Source of the DNA: Coriobacteriaceae bacterium AF45-21
GTDB taxonomy: Bacteria; Actinomycetota; Coriobacteriia; Coriobacteriales; Coriobacteriaceae
DNA length: 51,238 bases
Assembly (NCBI GenBank): GCA_027682925.1
Contig: JAQCYU010000016.1
Span: forward strand, 1-51,238
Direction of reading: 5' to 3'
Shown: one piece after another, positions 38,545 to 47,657 of the stretch
Position numbering within the stretch: position 1 is the first letter of the stretch
How the letters are laid out: each line of letters starts with the position of its first letter
The notes under the pieces: generated by a model
The model's database searches: none
What the model was told of the DNA's origin: nothing
Seen by the model: the letters and a program-made list of their open reading frames with translations, nothing else
Translations under genes and position numbers: made by a program

Positions 38545-39353
38545 TCACATCCAGCAGGCCTCGATGGGAAGGCCAGCCGACTTGTCCTCTTGGTCGGCAT
38601 TGCGCTCGATAAGCTCGGCCACCACACGCATGGCATCGGCCGTGGCACGCTGGAGGCTCCAACCGTTCATCACGCGGCCCATGAGCACGGCCGAGAACGT
38701 ATCGCCCGTACCCGGGAAGTACACCGGGATCAGCTCAAACGGAATCTCAAAGTATTCCCCCGCCACATGGTCGTAGCCGATGACGGCACTCGCCCCATCG
38801 ACCTTCGCACTCGTAATGACAACCGACTTGGTGCCCAACGCGAGCATGGCGTCCACGAGCGTGCGGGCCTCATCGGCCGTAATCTCTTCGGCGATAGGCG
38901 TATCGGTGAGCAGGCACGCCTCGGTATAGTTGGGCACCGCGTAGTCGGCGCACTCGACCAAGCTGCGCATGAGTCCGATGGTCGACTCGGGCACGCCGGC
39001 ATAGAGCTTGCCGTTATCGCCCATGATGGGATCGACGAACACCCTGGTGCCCTTTTGAGCGCGGCGGTGGCAAAAGTCCGAGATGATGCGCGTCTCCTCC
39101 TCGGTCACGATAAAGCCGGTCGAGATAGCATCAAATTCAAAGCCGAGCTCCTCCCAGATAGCGAGGCTCTGGCGCACGTACTCCGTGGTGTCGTGAATGT
39201 AGAACTTGGGATAGTTGAGCGTATCGGAAACGAGCGCCGTCGGCAGGTTGTGGATGCGATAGCCATGTGCGACAGTACCGGCAGCATGGCCGAGAGCGCG
39301 ACCTTGCCGTAGCCGCACATATCGTTGATCAGCAGCAGCTGAGTGTTCTTCAT
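38545..39353 (-). CDS. Pyridoxal/pyridoxamine kinase family protein, one apparent frameshift
   Basis: Ribokinase-fold vitamin B6 kinase (PdxY/PdxK-like), ATP-dependent. The N-terminus MKNTQLLLINDMCGYGKVALSAMLPVLSHMG carries the typical N-D-x-x-G-x-G-K start. The frame breaks at 39263-39264: one more G in CATGGCTATC gives SHMGYRIHNLPTALVSDTLNYPKFY. The rest is normal: VDPIMGDNGKLY, VPNYTEACLLT, and the catalytic PVYFPGTGDTFSAVLMG with the anion-hole GTGD. Repaired length 269. The ATG at 39353 starts the correct frame; the longer frame from 39450 is not homologous there. Confidence 0.85.
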
Positions 39354-39464
39354 GAGTGTCCCCCTTGGGTCGGGCGCGGCGCGATGTCGCCATAATGCGA
39401 CTAAGTGTAGCGCAGTGCAATCTAAGTCTTGCCTTCGGATGTAAGACCAAGTTTGGGCGTAATT

Positions 39465-39564
39465 TTGTTCTTAGAGTTTTTCTGACGCTTCTTATTGCAG
39501 AAACTTGGCCTTAGAAGGCGCTATAAAATTCTAAGAACAAGTTTTGGCTCAAATTTGTTCTTAG
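39465..39564. promoter_or_regulatory. Three-copy TTGTTCTTAG motif upstream of Fic gene
   Basis: TTGTTCTTAG at 39465-39474 and 39555-39564, and its complement CTAAGAACAA at 39531-39540. The last copy ends 11 bases before the Fic ATG. The spacing suggests looping or a stem between the middle and outer copies. Lies in the divergent region between the pyridoxal kinase and Fic genes. A second pair, CCAAGTTT / AAACTTGG (near 39448 and 39501), is also present. Confidence 0.5.
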
Positions 39565-39574
39565 GACACTAACG

Positions 39575-40747
39575 ATGCTCGCACCCATCACACCCGGACG
39601 ACAGGGAAACGTCAGGCACAACCTTTCAGGAGCCCTCGCCTATGATTCGTTTAGACCCGCCAATATGGATTCATTCTTTCCAATCAATTTATCCGCTGAT
39701 TCCATGCGGCTTGTCTCCGATTGCCGCGCCATACTCGGCGAGGTTGAGGGCATGTCTCGCTTTGTTCCGAACATCGACATGTACCTTTCTATGTACGTTC
39801 GCAAGGAAGCGCTCTTGTCCTCTCAAATCGAGGGTACGCAATGTACGTTCGATGATGTTCTTGACCCGTCAAACGAATCCAATGCGAGCCGGGACCTAAC
39901 CGACGTCGTCAACTACACTCGAGCGGTGCAGCAGGCGACCACGCTCATGGAGGAACTGCCACTCTGTATGAGGCTGCTCAAATCCGTCCATGCCACATTG
40001 CTTGGAAATGGCAGAGGCTCCGACAAGACGCCGGGCCAGTTCAGGACGACTCAGAACTGGGTCGGACCAAACGGCTGCACGCTCAATGAGGCCCCGTATG
40101 TCCCTCCCAACACGGAGGATATGAAGGAGGCACTTGGCGACCTCGAGCTTTTCATCAACGAGCGTGACGACATCGATCCAGTCATCAAGGCCGCTTTGGT
40201 GCACTACCAGTTTGAAACCGCGCACCCGTTCCTCGACGGCAACGGACGCCTCGGGCGTCTGCTCATCCTCCTTTCGCTCATACATGATGGGGCGCTCACC
40301 AAGCCGGTCATCTACCCCTCGTATGAACTCAAACGACACAGGAGCGAATACTACGATTGGCTTATGCGCGTAAGGCAGAGAGGCGATTTTGAGGGATGGG
40401 TTTCGTTTTTCAGTACCTGCTTGCTTGCAAGCGCACGCGAGGCGCGGGATTCGATGCGGAAGCTTGTCGACCTCCATTCGGAAACCGAAAGGCTGATTCG
40501 CGAAAAGGCGGGAAGGGCTACGACGAACGCCCTTATGCTACTCGACCTTCTCGAGGGCAATCCGATCGTCGACACCGCCTTTGTGTCTGAACGAATGCAG
40601 ATTAGCAGATCGAGCGCAAACAACCTTATATCCCAATTTACCGATTGGGGCATTCTTGTCCAACGTGATACGAGCAGGAAACGATACCGCACGTTTTCAT
40701 ATGAGCCATATCTCGCCATCCTCCGAACCGGCGACGAGCCGCTCTAA
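39575..40747 (+). CDS. Fic-domain protein (class II, N-terminal inhibitory motif)
   Basis: 390 residues. Fic enzymes usually transfer AMP to protein hydroxyl groups. The catalytic motif HPFLDGNGRLGR (217-228) is complete. The inhibitory helix motif (S/T)xxxE(G/N) is SSQIEG at 82-87, in the N-terminal domain, so the enzyme is self-inhibited. A C-terminal winged helix (about 330-385: NPIVDTAFVSERMQISRSSANNLISQFTDWGIL) suggests DNA binding and possible control of its own promoter. ATG at 39575 has no strong SD. Lone gene with its own terminator. Confidence 0.9.
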   Translation: MLAPITPGRQGNVRHNLSGALAYDSFRPANMDSFFPINLSADSMRLVSDCRAILGEVEGMSRFVPNIDMYLSMYVRKEALLSSQIEGTQCTFDDVLDPSNESNASRDLTDVVNYTRAVQQATTLMEELPLCMRLLKSVHATLLGNGRGSDKTPGQFRTTQNWVGPNGCTLNEAPYVPPNTEDMKEALGDLELFINERDDIDPVIKAALVHYQFETAHPFLDGNGRLGRLLILLSLIHDGALTKPVIYPSYELKRHRSEYYDWLMRVRQRGDFEGWVSFFSTCLLASAREARDSMRKLVDLHSETERLIREKAGRATTNALMLLDLLEGNPIVDTAFVSERMQISRSSANNLISQFTDWGILVQRDTSRKRYRTFSYEPYLAILRTGDEPL

Positions 40748-40759
40748 GTCTCGGAAAGC

Positions 40760-40796
40760 AAGGGGCGAGACCGGCAGCTGCCAGTCTCGCCCCCTT
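40760..40796 (+). terminator. Terminator-like hairpin after Fic gene
   Basis: AAGGGGCGAGAC / GTCTCGCCCCCTT arms around a 12-base loop, 12 bases after the Fic stop codon. The T-run is weak (TT). Confidence 0.65.
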
Positions 40797-40914
40797 AATG
40801 AACCTATCGAAAACTCCGGGATACGCCGTGGCCCGCTGAATCTACGCTGCGAAGACTGTCCAAGATTCCCCTGGCACCGGCACCCCAGCACTGCCACAAA
40901 ATCGATTCGGTACC

Positions 40915-40975
40915 TTGACAATCAGTTAGGTACCTCTAGAATCACTTAGGTACAAAACAATTTCTCTACCTAACT
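40915..40975 (+). promoter_or_regulatory. Promoter with repeated operator for MarR-ABC operon
   Basis: TTGACA (40915-40920), 16-base spacer, TAGAAT (40937-40942). The octamer TTAGGTAC lies in the spacer (40926-40933) and just after the -10 (40946-40953), exactly 20 bases apart (two helical turns). An inverted form TACCTAA follows at 40967-40973. GGTACC also precedes the -35. Typical layout for autorepression by the MarR protein encoded next. Confidence 0.75.
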
Positions 40976-40993
40976 AAAGAAAGGAGCAACGCC

Positions 40994-41500
40994 ATGTGCG
41001 ACGAATGCATCGACCTCTGCCCCCATACGCCGGGCGGCGACCCCATCGAGCCTGCAGATTCGCCCGAGGCGCAATCGCAATCGGATGCACTTGCCAAGCG
41101 CATCCTTAACGGGCTTGGCTTCTGCGGCCATTACATGCACTTTCATGGCGGAGGCGTATCCGGCAAGGCGCCCATCATCTGCCTGCTGGCCAAGCAACCC
41201 GGCGGCGAGATGTCGCAGCAGGAGCTCGGCATGCACTTTGACCTCAAGCCGGGATCGCTTTCCGAGATCCTGTCCAAGCTCGAGCTCAACGGCCTCATCG
41301 AGCGCAGCCGTAACCCCAAGGATCGACGGCAACTCACCATTCGCCTGACCGAAACCGGCCGGGAAAACGCCCGCATCGACCAGGCGGCCCGCATCCGCTT
41401 TAGAGAACGGGCCTTTAGCGCGCTCACCCACGACGAGCGCGAGGACCTCGCCGAAATGCTCGATAAAATCCGCGTAACCTGGGAGGAACTGGATGATTAA
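40994..41500 (+). CDS. MarR-family transcriptional regulator
   Basis: 168 residues. Winged-helix core: GGVSGKAPIICLLAKQPGGEMSQQELGMHFDLKPGSLSEILSKLELNGLIERSRNPKDRRQLTIRLTETGRENA, with the typical DRR wing. A 30-residue N-terminal segment with CDECIDLCPH (three Cys and a His) is unusual and could be a redox or metal sensor. AAAGGAG precedes the ATG. Overlaps the first exporter gene by eight bases. Confidence 0.92.
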   Translation: MCDECIDLCPHTPGGDPIEPADSPEAQSQSDALAKRILNGLGFCGHYMHFHGGGVSGKAPIICLLAKQPGGEMSQQELGMHFDLKPGSLSEILSKLELNGLIERSRNPKDRRQLTIRLTETGRENARIDQAARIRFRERAFSALTHDEREDLAEMLDKIRVTWEELDD

Positions 41501-43336
41501 AACCCTCATGGGAAGCATCCGCGACTATATGAAAGTCACTGTTGCCACGCCGCTGCTCGTGCTTGGCGAGGTGCTCTGCGAGATGCTGATTCCATTTATC
41601 ACCGCCAACCTGATCGACGCCATCAAAGACGGCGCCACCGTAGCCGAGATGCTTCCCACCGCAGGCTTTTTGGTGCTCATCGCGCTGACGTCGCTTGCTT
41701 TTGGCGCCGCGGCTGGTGTCACCTGCAGCCATGCGAGCTGCGGATTCGCCAAGAACCTGCGTCACGACCTGTTCTACAAGATCCAGACGTTCAGCTTTGC
41801 CAACATCGATGAGTTCTCGAGCTCCTCGCTCGTCACGCGCCTGACCACCGATATCAACAACGTGCAGCAGGCCTTTATGATGATCATCCGTATCGCCGTG
41901 CGCGCGCCGCTGGTATTGATCTTCGCCTTTACCATGGCGTTTATCATGGGCGGCAGCGTCGCCATGGTCTACCTGGTCATCATTCCGCTGCTGGGCTTTG
42001 GACTGTTCTTTATCATCTTTAAGGTGCGCCCCATCTTCTCGCGCGTGTTCCACAAGTACGATGCCCTTAACGAGTCCGTCGAGGAAAACGTCACCGGCAT
42101 GCGCGTGGTCAAGAGCTATGTGCGCGAAGACTTTGAGAAGGAGAAGTTCGCGACCGCCGCGCGCGACGTCCAGATGGACTTCACCCGCGCCGAGAAGCTG
42201 CTCGCCTTTAACAACCCCATGATGAACATCTGCGTCAACGGCGCGTTTGTCGTCATCATCTACCTAGGCTCCAAGCTCATCATCACGAGCCAGGGCACGC
42301 TGTTCGACGTGGGCCAGCTCTCCTCGACCTTTACCTATGGTTTCCAGATTCTCATGAGCCTGATGCAGCTGTCGATGATCTTTGTCATGGTGACCATGGC
42401 CGACGAATCGGCACACCGCATTGCCGAGGTGCTGGCCGCCGAGCCCACAATCGCCAATCCCGCCGAGCCCGTGCTCGAGGTTGCCGACGGTTCCATCGAC
42501 TTTGACCACGTGAGCTTTAAGTATTCCGCGCATGCGAAACGCCAGGCGCTCGACGATATCGACCTGCACATTACGAGCGGCGAGACCATCGGCATCATCG
42601 GCGGCACCGGCTCGGCCAAGTCCACGCTCGTTAACCTCATCGCCCGCCTGTACGACACCACCGAGGCGCTGTGCGCGTGGGCGGCGTGGACGTGCGCGAC
42701 TACGACCTGGACGCGCTGCGTCACCAGGTCGCCATGGTGCTGCAGAAAAACGTGCTGTTTAGCGGCACCATCGCCGAGAACCTGCGTTGGGGCGACCCGA
42801 ACGCCACCGACGAGGAAGTCCGCGAGGCAGCGCATCTGGCCTGCGCCGACGAGTTTGTCGACGGTTTCCCCAAGGGCTACGACACCTGGATCGAACAGGG
42901 CGGCTCTAATGTTTCGGGCGGTCAGAAGCAGCGCCTGTGCATTGCACGCGCCCTGCTGCGTCGCCCCAAGATCTTGATCCTGGACGACTCCACCAGCGCC
43001 GTCGACACCAAGACCGACGCAAAGATCCGCGCAGGACTGGCAAGCTATCTGCCCAACACGACCAAGCTCATCATCGCCCAGCGCATCAGCTCCGTGCAGG
43101 ACGCAGACCGCATCATCGTCATGGAGGGCGGCCGTATCGCGCAGATCGGCACCCATGACGAGCTGCTTAAGACGAGCGAGATCTACCGCGAGACCTTTAC
43201 CTCGCAAAACAAGATGTCTGCCGAAGGTACGCAAGACGCCGACGACGTCTCTGACGACGCGAACACGGCGGCAGACAACACCGACATGACCGCAACGCAA
43301 GCTCAGACCCAGGAAGGAGGCGAGGCCCATGAGTAA
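41493..43336 (+). CDS. ABC exporter subunit 1 (degenerate NBD), one apparent frameshift
   Basis: Half of a heterodimeric multidrug-type ABC exporter. Six membrane spans in the first 300 residues, then the ATPase domain: Walker A GGTGSAKSTLVN (Ala for the usual Gly), signature NVSGGQKQRLCIARAL, Walker B ILILDDSTSAVDT, with Asp in place of the catalytic Glu, so its ATP site is probably non-hydrolysing. The frame breaks at 42665-42666: one more G in GAGGCGCTG gives TEGAVRVGGVDVRDYDLDALRHQV. Repaired length about 614. The C-terminal tail (about 45 residues) is acidic and Thr/Ala-rich. Stop overlaps the next start. Confidence 0.9.
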
Positions 43337-45248
43337 GGCAACGACCGCCGAGCGCGCGCTCAACCGCAAGGGCGGCACCATGTCGCGCCTCATCAAGACG
43401 CTCTTTGGCTTCTATCCCGTGCTTTTGCCCCTTGTCGTCGCCGGCGTGGTGCTCTGCGCCATCATCAACTCCATCGGCGCGACCTTCCTGCAGAGCGCCC
43501 TGCAGATTATTAGCGAATCGTGGCAGTCGGGCGATTGGGAAGCCGCACAGCCCAAGATTCTGCAGCTCGTGACCACCCTCGCCTGCATCTACGGCGTCGG
43601 TGTCCTGTCCTCGCTCTTCTGGAACCGCGCCATGGCTATCGTCACGCAGGGCTCGCTCGAGAAGCTGCGCGAGATGATGTTCAACCGCATGCAGGACCTA
43701 CCGATCCGCTACTTCGACACGCACCAGCGCGGCGATATCATGAGCCACTACACCAACGACATCGATACGCTGCGCCAGATGATCAGTCAGTCGCTGCCCA
43801 ACCTGCTCATGACGATCATCATCATTGTCACGGTGTTCTTTATCATGCTGTACTACAGCGTGTGGATGTGCCTGGTCATCATCGCCGGCGTCGCCTTTAT
43901 GACCTTTATGACCAAGCTGCTCGGCTCCAATTCCGCGCGTTTCTTCATTGCGCAGCAGACCGAGCTCGGCGTGGTCGAGGGCCATATCGAGGAGGTCATG
44001 AACGGCCAGAAGGTCGTCAAGGCGTTCTGCCACGAGTCTGCCGCCGAGGCCGATTTTGACGAGCGCAACGAGAAGCTCTTCGAGGTCTCGCAAAAGGCCA
44101 ACATGTACGCCAACATCCTCATGCCCATCCTTATGAACCTGGGCAACCTGCTCTACGTGCTGGTGGCCCTTGCCGGCGGCATTTTCCTGGCACTGGGCGT
44201 GCCCAACCTGAGCATCTCGGGCATGGCGCTGTCCATCGCCGTCGTGGTGCCGTTCCTCAACATGACCAAGCAGTTCTGCGGACAGATCGGCCAGATCTCG
44301 CAGCAGATCAACGCCGTGGTCATGGGCCTCGCCGGTGCCGACCGCATCTTTGAGCTCATCGACGAGAAGCCCGAGGCCGACGAAGGCTACGTGACGCTCG
44401 TCAACGCACAGGTGAACCCCGAGACTTGGGAGTTCGAGGAGGCTGACCACCACACCGGCATGTGGGCATGGAAACATCCGCACCGCGCAACCGGCGAGAT
44501 CGAGTACGTACCGCTGCGCGGCGACCTGGTCATGGACAACGTCGACTTTGGCTACACGCCCGACCACGAGGTGCTGCACGGCGTGTCCGTGTTTGCCAAG
44601 CCGGGCCAGAAGGTCGCGTTTGTCGGCGCCACCGGTGCCGGCAAGACGACCATCACCAACCTCATCAACCGCTTCTACGACATCGCCGACGGCAAGATCC
44701 GCTACGACGGCATCAACGTCAACAAGATCCGCAAGGCCGACCTGCGCCGAAGCCTGGGCGTCGTGCTGCAGGACGTGAACCTGTTCACCGGCACCGTGAT
44801 GGATAACATCCGCTACGGCAACCTGGATGCGACCGACGAGGAGTGCATCGCGGCGGCCAAGCTCGCGGGCGCGGACGACTTTATCACCCGCCTGCCCGAC
44901 GGCTATGACACCATGCTCACCGGCAACGGCGCCCAGCTGTCGCAGGGCCAGCGCCAGCTGATCTCGATCGCCCGCGCTGCCGTCGCCGATCCGCCGGCAA
45001 TGATTCTGGACGAGGCAACGAGCTCCATCGACACCCGCACCGAGGCTATCGTGCAGGCGGGCATGGATAAACTCATGGAGGGCCGCACGACGTTTGTCAT
45101 CGCGCACCGCCTGTCCACCGTGCGCAACTCCGACGCGATCATCTGCCTGGACCACGGCCGCATCATCGAGCGCGGTAATCACGACGAGCTGATCGCCAAG
45201 CGCGGATACTACTATCAGCTCTATACCGGAGCGTTTGAGCTCGAGTAG
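43329..45248 (+). CDS. ABC exporter subunit 2 (canonical NBD)
   Basis: 639 residues. Six spans, followed by an unusual linker of about 60 residues (NPETWEFEEADHHTGMWAW...) between the membrane and ATPase parts. Walker A GATGAGKTTITN, signature LSQGQRQLISIARAA, Walker B AMILDEATSSIDT with the catalytic Glu, H-loop VIAHRLSTV. Pairs with subunit 1 as one active and one degenerate site, as in LmrCD/BmrCD-type exporters (established). Starts inside the end of subunit 1 (8-base overlap). Terminator at 45411. Confidence 0.95.
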   Translation: MSKATTAERALNRKGGTMSRLIKTLFGFYPVLLPLVVAGVVLCAIINSIGATFLQSALQIISESWQSGDWEAAQPKILQLVTTLACIYGVGVLSSLFWNRAMAIVTQGSLEKLREMMFNRMQDLPIRYFDTHQRGDIMSHYTNDIDTLRQMISQSLPNLLMTIIIIVTVFFIMLYYSVWMCLVIIAGVAFMTFMTKLLGSNSARFFIAQQTELGVVEGHIEEVMNGQKVVKAFCHESAAEADFDERNEKLFEVSQKANMYANILMPILMNLGNLLYVLVALAGGIFLALGVPNLSISGMALSIAVVVPFLNMTKQFCGQIGQISQQINAVVMGLAGADRIFELIDEKPEADEGYVTLVNAQVNPETWEFEEADHHTGMWAWKHPHRATGEIEYVPLRGDLVMDNVDFGYTPDHEVLHGVSVFAKPGQKVAFVGATGAGKTTITNLINRFYDIADGKIRYDGINVNKIRKADLRRSLGVVLQDVNLFTGTVMDNIRYGNLDATDEECIAAAKLAGADDFITRLPDGYDTMLTGNGAQLSQGQRQLISIARAAVADPPAMILDEATSSIDTRTEAIVQAGMDKLMEGRTTFVIAHRLSTVRNSDAIICLDHGRIIERGNHDELIAKRGYYYQLYTGAFELE

Positions 45249-45260
45249 GTAGGTTTGTTC

Positions 45261-45360
45261 CACGGAGGCTCCCAGGCGGGCCGGGGTGTAACCTCCGTGC
45301 TCAAACATTCTCGCTTCGCTGCGAAACTGCGCGCGGAAGTTACACCCCGGCCCGCCTGGG
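45261..45360. repeat. Long inverted repeat with an alternative hairpin
   Basis: CCCAGGCGGGCCGGGGTGTAAC (45271-45292) is perfectly complementary to 45339-45360. A competing hairpin, CACGGAGG (45261-45268) with CCTCCGTG (45292-45299), uses the loop and edge of the first. The inner loop has TCGC / GCGA. Starts 13 bases after the stop of exporter subunit 2. A protein gene is not evident. Confidence 0.85.
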
Positions 45361-45410
45361 AGACCTCCTGCGCGCAATCAACCCGTCATTTAGAACGGAA
45401 TAAAAGTTTG

Positions 45411-45444
45411 CGAGGCCCTGGCCATTTGGCCAGGGCCTCGTTTT
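45411..45444 (+). terminator. Intrinsic terminator after ABC exporter operon
   Basis: CGAGGCCCTGGCCA / TGGCCAGGGCCTCG with a 2-base loop, followed by TTTT. Confidence 0.92.
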
Positions 45445-45449
45445 GTAAG

Positions 45450-45527
45450 GATGATTTTTCTGGGACGGGGATTTAATAATCATTCGGTACACAATGATTA
45501 TTAAATCCCCGTCCCAGAAAAATCATC
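45450..45527. repeat. Perfect 35-bp inverted repeat
   Basis: Positions 45450-45484 and 45493-45527 are exact complements, with the 8-base loop CGGTACAC. The outer part reads GATGATTTTTCTGGGACGGG. Related pieces with GGGACGGGG are at about 45546-45556 (inverted) and 50147-50157. Lies between the exporter terminator and the end of the LysR gene. Confidence 0.93.
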
Positions 45528-45580
45528 TTCGAAGTAGCTAAAAAAGCCCCGTCCCAAAAAGACTACCCGCGCCAAATGAG

Positions 45581-46459
45581 CTAGTTGAGGAGTTGGGCCA
45601 TAGCGTTGACGAATTTTTGTACTTGGAGGGTGGGCTCGAGCGGGTAGTGCAAGAAGACCGGCACCTCGCGGCCGCATAGGAACGGTACGCCCACAAAGGC
45701 CGGGTGCACACCCGACCACGCTCCGCAGGTGAGCACCGCATCGCCCTTTTCCTCCGCCTCGTTAAAGAGAGCAAAGTCGAAGCTGTCCACGTCGATCACG
45801 TCCACGCCGCCGTCGGCCAAAAGGTCGATGCGCAGGCTGTCCATGGCGTCATTGCCGTGCCGAAGTACGCGCAGGCGCATGCCCTCCAGGTCGGCAACCG
45901 TGATGCGCGTCTTGCGCGCGAGCCGGCTTGTGCGGGGCACATCAATATAAAACGGCACGGTAACGATGCGGAGCTTTTGGCAGGCGTCACCCCAGCGCGG
46001 GGTCGAAAAACTCGACTGCACTACATCCACCTCGCGCCCCAAGCTGCACATGACGGATTCACGCTCGTCATAGAGATCGTTCACCGGCACGATCTCGAAG
46101 CGCAGCGATGGCTCCAGCTCGTGCACGCCCGTCCACATCGACAGTGTTTGGCGCCCCGGGCACATCATCGACACGCCCAGACGCACGGCGCCGCCATCGC
46201 CCGCTGCGCGTCGGGCACGGCGCAACGCATCCTCGGACTGACGCATGATCGAGCGCGCATCGTCTACCAGCAGCGCACCCGCCGGCGTCACCTTAACGCC
46301 CGAATGCGAGCGCTCGAACAACGTGATGCCAAACTCGGCCTCGAACCCCGACACCTGTTTGACGAGAGCCGGGGTCGACACACGTAGTTTTGCCGCCGCG
46401 CGCGAGAAGCTTCCCAGCTCCGCGGCGGCCGATATGGCCTCAAGTCGTCGATCGTACAC
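45581..46459 (-). CDS. LysR-family transcriptional regulator
   Basis: About 292 residues from a GTG at 46459 (GGGAG six bases upstream); the ATG at 46492 would add 11 residues. N-terminal helix-turn-helix LEAISAAAELGSFSRAAAKLRVSTPALVKQVSGFEAEFGITLFERS, then the PBP2-like effector domain. Divergent from the SDR-MFS-Gfo operon, the usual layout for a LysR activator of adjacent genes; the 233-base gap holds both promoters. Confidence 0.92.
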   Translation of the reverse strand: MYDRRLEAISAAAELGSFSRAAAKLRVSTPALVKQVSGFEAEFGITLFERSHSGVKVTPAGALLVDDARSIMRQSEDALRRARRAAGDGGAVRLGVSMMCPGRQTLSMWTGVHELEPSLRFEIVPVNDLYDERESVMCSLGREVDVVQSSFSTPRWGDACQKLRIVTVPFYIDVPRTSRLARKTRITVADLEGMRLRVLRHGNDAMDSLRIDLLADGGVDVIDVDSFDFALFNEAEEKGDAVLTCGAWSGVHPAFVGVPFLCGREVPVFLHYPLEPTLQVQKFVNAMAQLLN

Positions 46460-46692
46460 GTCAATCTCCCGTTTTCGCGCCCGTGGCCACATGGTGCCAC
46501 AGGAGGTTGTTTTCGCAGGTCATGCGCTCAATTGAGAATAAACTGCATCGCACAGTGTAAACCTATGGTTAACGCCATTCTAACAAATATGCAATTCACC
46601 TGCGCAAATGCAAAGCATACGATAACCAGCGAAAACCACGTGGGTCGATTAATGGGAGCGACCCACCGGGAGGCACAAGAAGGGAAGTTCCT
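46460..46692. promoter_or_regulatory. Divergent promoter region of LysR and SDR operon
   Basis: AT-richer than its surroundings. CGCAGGT (near 46516) and ACCTGCG (near 46600) form a spaced inverted pair. A definite LysR T-N11-A box or -35/-10 pair could not be singled out. Confidence 0.4.
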
Positions 46693-47574
46693 ATGAGCAA
46701 TTGGCTTAAGCTCGAGGGCGATGTCTGCGCCGTGACCGGCGCGCTCGGCGGTATGGGCGTCGAGATTTGCCGCGAGTTCGCCCGCAACGGCGCCAACGTC
46801 GTCTTGCTCGACCTAGACGAGGAGAAGGTCAAGGCAGCAGCCGCCGACCTCGCCGCCGAGTTTGGTATCCACGCCGAGGGCTACAAGATGAACGCCACCG
46901 ACGAGGCCGAGGTTCAGGCTGCCGTCGACGCCACCATCGCCAACTTCGGCCGCGTCGACGTTCTCGTCAACACCGCCGGCATCCTGCGCTTCGCCGCCAT
47001 GGAGGACCTGCCGCTAAGCGACTGGGAGCAGGTGCTCAACGTCAACCTCACCGGCTACTTCATCACCTCGCAGCGCTTTGGTCGCGAGATGATCAAGGCC
47101 GGCCAGGGCCGCCTAGTGCACATCTCGACCGTTGCCAGCCACTCCCCCGAGACGTTCTCGGGCGTGTACAGCTCCACCAAGGCGGGCGTCAACATGATGT
47201 CCAAGATGCTCGCCGCCGAGTGGGGCCCCTACGGCGTCCGCTCCAACTGCGTCGAGCCCTGCTTTGTCAAGACACCCATGTCGGCAAGCTTTTACGCCGA
47301 TCCCGAGGTCGAGAAGAGCCGCAGCCGCCTCATCGCCACGCGCCGCATCGGCGAGGTCAGCGATATCGCCAACGCCGTCATGTTCCTGGCGTCCAAGCGC
47401 TCGGACTTTACCACCGGCGACGCCATCAAGGTCGACGGCGGCTTCTCCAACATGATGGGCGACCTCACCGCCAAGCCCGGCGGCCGCCGCGCCTTTGCCG
47501 ACAACTACCTCAAGAACAAGGGCGTCGAGCTCTGGTCCGATGAGTCCGGCGTCGCAAAGCCGACTGACCAGTAA
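46693..47574 (+). CDS. Short-chain dehydrogenase/reductase (SDR)
   Basis: 293 residues, NAD(P)-dependent oxidoreductase. Classical SDR features: cofactor motif TGALGGMG (15-22), LDLDEEKV (acidic residue after the second strand, favouring NAD), NTAG, catalytic STVASHS...YSSTK, and the CVEPCFVKTP segment. A C-terminal extension of about 35 residues (GGRRAFADNYLKNKGVELW) goes beyond most SDRs. Resembles sugar-acid or polyol dehydrogenases, consistent with the MFS carrier and Gfo/Idh protein next to it. Substrate unknown. Confidence 0.9.
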   Translation: MSNWLKLEGDVCAVTGALGGMGVEICREFARNGANVVLLDLDEEKVKAAAADLAAEFGIHAEGYKMNATDEAEVQAAVDATIANFGRVDVLVNTAGILRFAAMEDLPLSDWEQVLNVNLTGYFITSQRFGREMIKAGQGRLVHISTVASHSPETFSGVYSSTKAGVNMMSKMLAAEWGPYGVRSNCVEPCFVKTPMSASFYADPEVEKSRSRLIATRRIGEVSDIANAVMFLASKRSDFTTGDAIKVDGGFSNMMGDLTAKPGGRRAFADNYLKNKGVELWSDESGVAKPTDQ

Positions 47575-47657
47575 ACCAGCCCGGTAGAAAGGGGCGCGGG
47601 GCAAGCACCTCAGCGGCGTTTGCCCTCCCCTCCCCCGTATCGATTAGAAAGAGTCCA

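Noticed and set aside
36024..39564. CRISPR-like repeats
   Set aside because: Copies are few, of mixed orientation, irregularly spaced and without cas genes.
46693..47574. SDR as a bile-acid hydroxysteroid dehydrogenase
   Set aside because: Such enzymes occur in Collinsella, but the sequence does not resemble the 7-beta enzyme as I recall it, and the neighbours point to sugar-type substrates.
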